Shown here piece after piece: positions 13,080 to 17,363 of a stretch of 17,363 nt of DNA. Numbering within the stretch: position 1 is the first letter of the stretch; every line of letters starts with the position of its first letter. The notes under the pieces were generated by a model. The model was not told the DNA's origin, searched no databases, and saw only the letters and a list, made by a program, of their open reading frames with translations. Position numbers and translations under genes: made by a program. Source of the DNA: CAZHRJ01 sp964534765 (lineage in GTDB: Bacteria; Lindowbacteria; 2-12-FULL-62-27); NCBI GenBank assembly GCA_964534765.1, contig CAZHRJ010000059.1, positions 1-17,363 on the forward strand, read 5' to 3'.

Positions 13080-14384
13080 CTATTCCGGAAGGCCGAGAAG
13101 GAAACGCCAGGCCGGGACAACTTCGATGCTCCCGCCAACGACATCGATTCGAGAATCCTCGCTTCTCGTCACGATCGTGCCGCTCTTGAGTTTTAGTTCG
13201 GCCATCGCCTCTTTCAGGGCGGCCACTTCCCGTTTCTTTGTTTGCGGTTCCGCCAGAGACTCGCACACCTGAACGAGCATCCGCGGGCGGCGGCGCGGCG
13301 GGATGATAAAATCAACCTCACGGCCGGTTTTCGTCTTGTAGTAGTAGATCGCCGGGTGAATGCGCCGAAGCGCCGTAAATACAAGATTCTCGAGGAGATG
13401 TCCGGAGTTGACGAGGATTCCGGACGCGACCGAGGTCACCAGGGAGTGATCGACGCAATATATTTTCTTCGAATTGGTGTTGCTGCGCGCGATCGAGGCA
13501 TCGAATATCCGCACGGTAAACAGAAAGTAGGCGTCCTCGAACCATTCCAGGTAATCCGACACCGCCGACTTGGGGGCCTTGTGACCCAGCGATTTCAGAT
13601 ATCCCGTCAGGTTGTTCACGGAATAAAGCGAGGCGGCATTGTCAATGAGCCAGTGCGCCAGGTCGGTCACAGCCCTCGGATGGGACACATTGTGACGCTC
13701 GACCAGATCGCGAAACAGGATGGCATTCAGATACTCCTGGTGGGTCTTGATCCGCAGGTTTCGGTCAAGCCCCGCGACTTCGGGGAAGCCGCCGGTTTCC
13801 CAATACTCGTTAAAGGCCTTCTGAACAAGAAGCCGCTTTTTCGTCGGCATGTCGACCGCGCATTCGACGCCCTTGGAATCCAAAAACTCCTGAAACGAGA
13901 ACGGGAACATCTCCCACGACAGCGACCGCCCACGCATTTGCGTGGCGATCTCCCGGGACAGCATCTGCGCGGATGACCCCGTCAGATAGACTTCGCATTT
14001 CTCAGTTCGCATCAGTCGATCGACGAACGGCTCCCAGCCGGGAACAGCCTGAATCTCGTCGAAGAAGCAGTAAACCTTTTCCGAATTTTTCTTTTCCGGA
14101 TAGAGAGAGTAATAGGCTTCGACGATCAACCCGAGATTGTCCCGCTGAAGATGATGCAGGCGGTCGTCGAAAAAGTTCAGGTACAGGATATTCCTGGGCG
14201 ATATCCCGCCGGCCAGAAGCCGCTGGATGACCTGGAACAGGTATGTCGATTTTCCGCTCCGGCGCACCCCGATACAGACGGCAGCCTTGCCGGGAACCGT
14301 CTTGAGGCGCAGTCTCCGGGGCACCCCTGTATTCAGGCGGACTTCCTGAAAGTCCAGGATCATGGCTTTGAGCGTCTCTATCAT
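13080..14384 (-). CDS. second AAA + DUF4143 ATPase
   Basis: A 434-residue P-loop ATPase of the same broad family as 11822-13045 but of a different subgroup. Walker A is GVRRSGKST (39-47), Walker B YCFFDEIQ (105-112, D109/E110), the sensor region EVYLTGSSAQML, and WETGGFPEVAGL is the family's mid-protein motif. At the C-terminus GREVDFII and MLVQVCESL mark the DUF4143 nuclease-like fold, but the E-x-K of the other copy is replaced by Q-V-C, so this domain is probably not an active nuclease. The ATG at 14384 is preferred because GGAGG lies 4 nt before it; an ATG six codons upstream has no ribosome binding site. Its promoter contains a perfect palindrome, suggesting repression. Confidence 0.85.
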   Translation of the reverse strand: MIETLKAMILDFQEVRLNTGVPRRLRLKTVPGKAAVCIGVRRSGKSTYLFQVIQRLLAGGISPRNILYLNFFDDRLHHLQRDNLGLIVEAYYSLYPEKKNSEKVYCFFDEIQAVPGWEPFVDRLMRTEKCEVYLTGSSAQMLSREIATQMRGRSLSWEMFPFSFQEFLDSKGVECAVDMPTKKRLLVQKAFNEYWETGGFPEVAGLDRNLRIKTHQEYLNAILFRDLVERHNVSHPRAVTDLAHWLIDNAASLYSVNNLTGYLKSLGHKAPKSAVSDYLEWFEDAYFLFTVRIFDASIARSNTNSKKIYCVDHSLVTSVASGILVNSGHLLENLVFTALRRIHPAIYYYKTKTGREVDFIIPPRRRPRMLVQVCESLAEPQTKKREVAALKEAMAELKLKSGTIVTRSEDSRIDVVGGSIEVVPAWRFLLGLPE

Positions 14385-14404
14385 CGGGCCTCCAATGGAC
14401 ATAA

Positions 14405-14433
14405 ATACTACCGGTTAACCTATTAACCGGCAA
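14405..14433 (-). promoter_or_regulatory. promoter with a palindromic operator between -35 and -10
   Basis: On the minus strand TTGCCG (14433-14428), a 17-nt spacer and TAGTAT (14410-14405) precede the second ATPase gene. The perfect palindrome CCGGTTAA-N4-TTAACCGG (14411-14430) fills the spacer and overlaps the -35 box. A dimeric protein bound there would block RNA polymerase. The leader would be about 14 nt and carries GGAGG. No dedicated helix-turn-helix regulator is coded in the window, so the ATPase itself or a distant regulator could be the ligand. Confidence 0.65.
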
Positions 14434-14778
14434 TAATCATATCCAGTATAGGGCACGGTGTCAAGACGGCCCAAAACGGCCTGTCGGCGCGGAAACACGA
14501 TTGCGCTACCTCACACATCGCCCGAAAACGGCCGTTGACGGCGGATGGGAGGCAAGGTAAGCGGGAGACGGAACGGAAGGCGGCGGCATGAAAGGGAAGG
14601 CGTTCCATAGGCATTTTCGTTGTTATCAACATGTCCACAGTTTTCACAAAGAAAGAAAAAAGTAGCAAAAAAGAAAGAAACGACTGCTGCTGTCTATTTG
14701 CTCATGTTTGTCAAATGGGCGTTGCCCCATTCGGGTGACATTCTTTTCGATGATCACGCGTCATTCTTTTCGGTGAGC
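14434..14778. other. gene-poor stretch with short repeats and DnaA-box-like 9-mers
   Basis: No convincing gene. It holds an imperfect direct repeat of AAAACGGCC...GGCG (near 14471 and 14524), three adjacent 8-9-mers TTATCAACA, TGTCCACA and GTTTTCACA (14623-14648), a run of A-rich AAAGAAA blocks (14648-14690), and a 15-nt direct repeat with one mismatch, CATTCTTTTCGRTGA (14739-14753 and 14762-14776). Frames open here (for example 14423-14668 minus) lack coding character or a ribosome binding site. The stretch ends where a relic of an lpoB-like gene begins, so part of it may mark a deletion. Confidence 0.5.
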
Positions 14779-14889
14779 ATGAACATTTCCTATCAGTTGG
14801 AATTGACGGACGTCGAAACCGCGCTGATCGCCTGGACCGACGAGGCGGAAATCGCCCGCGAGGCCCGAAAGCCATACATCGGCTGGTGA
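14779..14889 (+). pseudogene. C-terminal remnant of an lpoB-like penicillin-binding-protein activator gene
   Basis: Thirty-six residues, MNISYQLELTDVETALIAW then TDEAEIAREARKPYIGW, match the end of LpoB-type outer-membrane lipoproteins (usual pattern: L-D-etg-i-W-s-e-eiRK...gW). The whole N-terminal part, including the lipobox and most of the domain, is missing; the frame continues upstream to 14620 but without similarity. A COG3014-type lipoprotein gene follows at once, a pairing known from proteobacterial lpoB neighbourhoods. It is read as a 5'-deleted gene. An intact small gene starting at ATG 14779 is possible but unlikely to be functional. Confidence 0.55.
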
Positions 14890-14897
14890 ATGGGTGA

Positions 14898-15812
14898 ATG
14901 GGAGAAGCCGGAAGCCAGAAGAACCTCCGAATTTATTCTGGCTCCTGGCTCCTGGCTTCTGGCTTCCTTCTCCTCCTTTCCGGCTGTTTTGAAACCGCCC
15001 AAATTTACACCGCCCAGCACAACTACTACCAGCAGAGATACGACGACGCGGTTCGGCGTCTAAGCCAGGACCAAATCCCGGCGCGAGATGCGCTCCTGGC
15101 CCTCCTCAAAAAAGGCATGGCCCTGCAGGCGGCCGGCCGGTATGCCGAAAGCGCCGAGTCCTGGAGGGAAGCGGAGACGTTGATGGAAAAGCAGGACATC
15201 TTTCACGCGGGCGAGCAGGCCTTGAGCCTTCTTTTCGACCAGAACATCCTCGCCTACCAGCCCGCGCCGTACGAGAAGCCGTTTCTTCATGCCCTTCTCG
15301 GCCTCGACTATCTCTTCCTTCGCGATTTTTCCGCCGCGCGGGTCGAGGCCGTCAAATCGCTGAGGAATCTGGAAGAGCGCGAATCCGTGGTCGGGCCCAT
15401 CTCGTTTGTCCGGTACGTTGCGGCGCTCGCGTTCGAATCCACGGGAGACGTCAACGATGCTTACATCGAATACAAAAAAATTCACGAGGCCGGCGTGGAG
15501 GGATTTCTGCCGACTCTAATCCGCCTGTCCGCCGCGCTGGGATTTGGAGAGGAGCACGCGCGGTATATGGCGGAGGTTGAGGATACAGGGGTGGTGGAAG
15601 GTGGGATACCTCTGATTTTATTTTTGGGGAAATCCCCGCGGAAAGTCGCATCCGAAGTTGTTCTCGACGCCGATTACAAAATCGTCATCCCCGTATTCCA
15701 GACTCAATCCAATGTCCTTCGCGGCGCACAGTTCATCGGCGAATCCGGCAATCCACTGACGGCCGGCAGAGGGCATCGGCGGTGTCCGGGCCGCTTGCCA
15801 AGCCCCTCTTGA
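14898..15812 (+). CDS. COG3014-type TPR-like lipoprotein, 3' end lost
   Basis: A 304-residue secreted lipoprotein. The N-terminus has K8 and R11, hydrophobic WLLASGFLLLL (17-27) and the lipobox LSGC with C30. The body is helical and repeat-like (YAQ...RYDDAVRRL, GMALQAAGRYAESAESW, AYQPAPYEKPFLHALLGLDY, FVRYVAALAFESTGDVNDAY), which is the COG3014 pattern. Family members are clearly longer; similarity stops near GAQFIGESG (~base 15755), and the last ~18 residues (TAGRGHRRCPGRLPSPS) are unrelated arginine/proline-rich sequence. The 3' part was therefore probably deleted. ATG 14898 is the only possible start because TGA precedes it directly. The family is thought to work at the cell envelope beside LpoB; the truncated copy may be non-functional. 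Confidence 0.68.
   Translation: MGEAGSQKNLRIYSGSWLLASGFLLLLSGCFETAQIYTAQHNYYQQRYDDAVRRLSQDQIPARDALLALLKKGMALQAAGRYAESAESWREAETLMEKQDIFHAGEQALSLLFDQNILAYQPAPYEKPFLHALLGLDYLFLRDFSAARVEAVKSLRNLEERESVVGPISFVRYVAALAFESTGDVNDAYIEYKKIHEAGVEGFLPTLIRLSAALGFGEEHARYMAEVEDTGVVEGGIPLILFLGKSPRKVASEVVLDADYKIVIPVFQTQSNVLRGAQFIGESGNPLTAGRGHRRCPGRLPSPS
14910..14967. repeat. inverted repeat and CTGGCT-rich repeat inside the lipoprotein signal sequence
   Basis: GGAAGCCAGAAG (14910-14921) and CTTCTGGCTTCC (14956-14967) are perfect 12-nt reverse complements with a 34-nt loop. The right side also holds tandem GGCTCCT / GGCTTCT units (14940-14964). All of it lies in codons 5-24 of the lipoprotein gene and encodes the start of its hydrophobic core. 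Just upstream GTGAATGG is repeated in tandem (14886-14901). Confidence 0.8.
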
Positions 15813-15823
15813 TGGCGTATCCT
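15795..15823 (+). promoter_or_regulatory. promoter placed for a leaderless mRNA of the aspartic protease gene
   Basis: TTGCCA (15795-15800, 5 of 6 consensus), a 17-nt spacer and TATCCT (15818-15823) stand exactly 6 nt before ATG 15830. The -35 lies inside the last codons of the truncated lipoprotein gene. No Shine-Dalgarno precedes the ATG, in keeping with a leaderless transcript. Confidence 0.65.
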
Positions 15824-15829
15824 TTGCGC

Positions 15830-16189
15830 ATGGGAACGTTCAGAGAGCCGATTCGATTTTCCGTTTTGAACGACGGCCAAAAATTCGAATCCATCGAAGC
15901 GGTTGTGGACACCGGGGCCGCCTACACGTGGATTCCGGCGCCCCTTCTTCAAAAAATGGGCGTAAAGCCCGTGCGCAAACAAAAACTTAAAATCGCCAAC
16001 GGCGAGGTGATTGAAAGAGACGCGGGAGTTGTTCAAATTCAACTTCGGGGCTTGGCCGGCCCCACGTGGGTCATTTTCGGCGATCCGGCCAGCGAACCGC
16101 TTCTGGGCGCCATTACCCTCGAAGAATTCGGCCTGGGCGTCGATCCCCTCAACAAAACGCTCATCCAGGTAACCTACCTGCAGGTTTAG
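15830..16189 (+). CDS. retropepsin-like clan AA aspartic protease
   Basis: A 119-residue single-domain aspartic protease of the retroviral fold. It has the flap-sided catalytic motif AVVDTGAAYTWIP (24-36, D27-T28-G29), an IANGEVIERDAGVV hairpin and the second hydrophobic motif LLGAITLEEFGLGVDP (91-106). One domain is half an active site, so the enzyme should work as a dimer, as known for retropepsins. There is no signal peptide, so it is probably cytoplasmic. ATG 15830 is chosen because family proteins begin M-G-T-F and a promoter sits 6 nt upstream; a GTG at 15782 would add 16 unrelated residues. Small bacterial proteins of this kind often accompany toxin-antitoxin or stress genes, but no partner is visible here. 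It ends 8 nt from the convergent beta-helix gene. Confidence 0.82.
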   Translation: MGTFREPIRFSVLNDGQKFESIEAVVDTGAAYTWIPAPLLQKMGVKPVRKQKLKIANGEVIERDAGVVQIQLRGLAGPTWVIFGDPASEPLLGAITLEEFGLGVDPLNKTLIQVTYLQV

Positions 16190-16197
16190 AGACATGT

Positions 16198-17363
16198 TCA
16201 ATTGTTTGGCGACGAACGCGGATTGGTGACGCTGGAGACATCGACGTATCCCGTCCCCAGCGAATCTGGTGTGGTACTGGATGCATCCACTCCAGTCCCA
16301 TTTCCACTGCTGTCAATATAACATCCATTCAAAACAACGCGGCCCGGGCTGCCATTCCCATTGGCGTCGTCGCCGTGTATGGCGATCCGAGCAGTCCGGT
16401 ATGTAATAAAATCACAATTAGTGAAATTCATATTTGCCCCATTATCACTTGCTAATGCATCATCCGACCCCCTATTGGTGACAGAGCGAGTCCAGTTTTT
16501 ATATACATCGTTGGTAAAATTAAAAGTGCCATTTCCTGTCCGTGCCCAAACGGCCTCCGGTGCGGCGCTGGAATAATATGCATTACCATTAAAGATGTTG
16601 CCGGAAGAATTGTATGTTCCCGAAAAAGTTGAGTTTATCAGCACCGCTCGGCGTACAAGTCCAAAATCCAAATCTAAAGCGCCGACGGAGCTGGCCAAAT
16701 TTGAAATATTGTTGCCACTGAATGTGAGTGTCGTGGCAGCGTCGATTACCATCACGCTGGCCCCTACAGCCGAACCCGAACTGGAGGTGAATGTATTGCT
16801 TGAAATAGTAGGTGCCCCGCCCTTAATATGAAACGCACAAGCTTCAGGTTTCATCGTGCCGTTCTGGAACGTCGGTGATCCGCCATTGATGGTCACCAGC
16901 GTGTCTGCATCTTGGAGTGTGCAGGAACTAAACGTTACGGACGAGGCAGATCCAACCGTTATGCCGCCCCAAGTGTCGGATCCGGACGATTTTTTGAATG
17001 TCGATGAGGTTGCGTTAAACGTTCCATTTATAGTGAATTTGCTGCTGGTGCCCATGCTGAAGGTTGTCGTTGCCGCGGTGGCGTCCACGGCGCCCTCCAC
17101 CGTGACAGTTGCATTGTTGGCTACCGATACGGATGAGCCTTTAATCGTGATGGTAACCCCCGCAGGAATGGTGATGCTGGTCGTAATGGTGATATTCCCC
17201 GTCCATGTCTGATCCACTGTCGGGTTGGACGAAATGTTACCTGTCACTTCCGTGCTCACCGAAAGCGCGGAAAGCTGTTCCGGAGGTAATTCCGGCACGT
17301 CGGCGGACGTCGCGGCGGCCGTCTCGCGCTTGTCGTCCACCACGATGGCCTTCGTCACTTTCG
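16198..17363 (-). CDS. right-handed parallel beta-helix surface/secreted protein, 3' part only
   Basis: The frame is open from the stop at 16198 to the window edge, so the N-terminus (with any signal peptide) lies beyond 17363; 387 residues are visible. After a short linker (DVPELPPEQLSALSVSTEV) the protein is rich in Ser, Thr, Asn and Gly with repeated short strands such as TWTGNITITTSITIPAGVTI, SSVTFSSCTL, PTISSNTFTSS and LTFSGNNISN, the right-handed beta-helix (pectate-lyase-like) pattern. No catalytic residues are recognisable. It ends TGYVDVSSVTNPRSSPNN without a sorting domain, so it may be truncated or anchored elsewhere. Its bases are clearly more AT-rich than the rest of the window, partly because of the amino-acid bias. 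A GTG at 17358 could be read as a start but has no support. Confidence 0.75.
   Translation of the reverse strand, partial: KVTKAIVVDDKRETAAATSADVPELPPEQLSALSVSTEVTGNISSNPTVDQTWTGNITITTSITIPAGVTITIKGSSVSVANNATVTVEGAVDATAATTTFSMGTSSKFTINGTFNATSSTFKKSSGSDTWGGITVGSASSVTFSSCTLQDADTLVTINGGSPTFQNGTMKPEACAFHIKGGAPTISSNTFTSSSGSAVGASVMVIDAATTLTFSGNNISNLASSVGALDLDFGLVRRAVLINSTFSGTYNSSGNIFNGNAYYSSAAPEAVWARTGNGTFNFTNDVYKNWTRSVTNRGSDDALASDNGANMNFTNCDFITYRTARIAIHGDDANGNGSPGRVVLNGCYIDSSGNGTGVDASSTTPDSLGTGYVDVSSVTNPRSSPNN

Noticed and set aside
13242..13976. 244-codon open frame on the plus strand
   Set aside because: It is antisense to the second DUF4143 ATPase and is a shadow of its codon bias.
14423..14668. 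81-codon minus-strand frame upstream of the ATPase gene
   Set aside because: It overlaps the promoter and palindrome of the ATPase gene, lacks a convincing ribosome binding site and has unusual Cys/Met/Phe-rich composition.
14620..14778. N-terminal part of the frame leading into the lpoB-like tail
   Set aside because: It is lysine-rich and unrelated to LpoB, and covers A-rich and direct-repeat DNA; it is unlikely to be translated as such.
14434..14778. Chromosomal or plasmid origin of replication
   Set aside because: There are only three weak 9-mers, with no initiator gene, no iterons and no clear unwinding element beyond a short A-rich run.
15782..15829. GTG start giving 16 extra residues to the aspartic protease
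   Set aside because: The added residues do not fit the family, and they cover the -10 region of a well-placed promoter.
1..17363. CRISPR array, tRNA, rRNA or prophage module
   Set aside because: No regularly spaced direct repeats, no tRNA-like cloverleaf and no phage structural genes were seen in any gap between genes.

Overview
The window is GC-rich bacterial DNA, densely packed, with strong codon-position bias. Lipoprotein-type genes of the outer-membrane LpoB/COG3014 kind, a secreted beta-helix protein and an archaeal-type phosphoglycerate mutase suggest a diderm bacterium from a poorly sampled lineage. I cannot name the phylum from the sequence. Several promoters put a TAnnnT hexamer exactly 6 nt before an ATG, which suggests that leaderless transcripts are used here.

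Positions 1-9613 (minus strand) look like one long operon of eight genes. In transcription order they are: an HpcH/HpaI-type aldolase; a fusion of an ATP-grasp ligase and an FMN-dependent alpha-hydroxy-acid dehydrogenase-like domain; a class III aminotransferase; an M20 deacylase; arginine N-succinyltransferase (AstA); succinylglutamate semialdehyde dehydrogenase (AstD); a DDAH/arginine-deiminase-superfamily hydrolase; and the start of apgM. Spacing is -4 to +48 nt. The middle five genes together would supply every step of the arginine succinyltransferase (AST) route, with AstB and AstE apparently replaced by other proteins. The aldolase and the fusion have no known place in that route. An 87-bp REPIN/MITE-like palindromic element sits between the fusion and the aminotransferase. 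It supplies the last 22 residues of one protein and the start codon of the other.

Positions 9614-10062 hold eroded plus-strand gene tails ending in a strong intrinsic terminator. Positions 10063-14433 are an accessory block: a nucleotidyltransferase with a coupled small gene, a DUF5674 gene coupled to a small conserved-looking helical protein (toxin-antitoxin-like layout), and two convergent DUF4143-type AAA ATPases. One of the ATPases has a perfect palindrome between its -35 and -10 boxes.

Positions 14434-16189 (plus strand) contain a gene-poor stretch, the tail of an lpoB-like gene, a COG3014-type lipoprotein gene that has lost its 3' end, and a small retropepsin-type aspartic protease with its own leaderless promoter. 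The window closes with the 3' part of a right-handed beta-helix surface protein on the minus strand.
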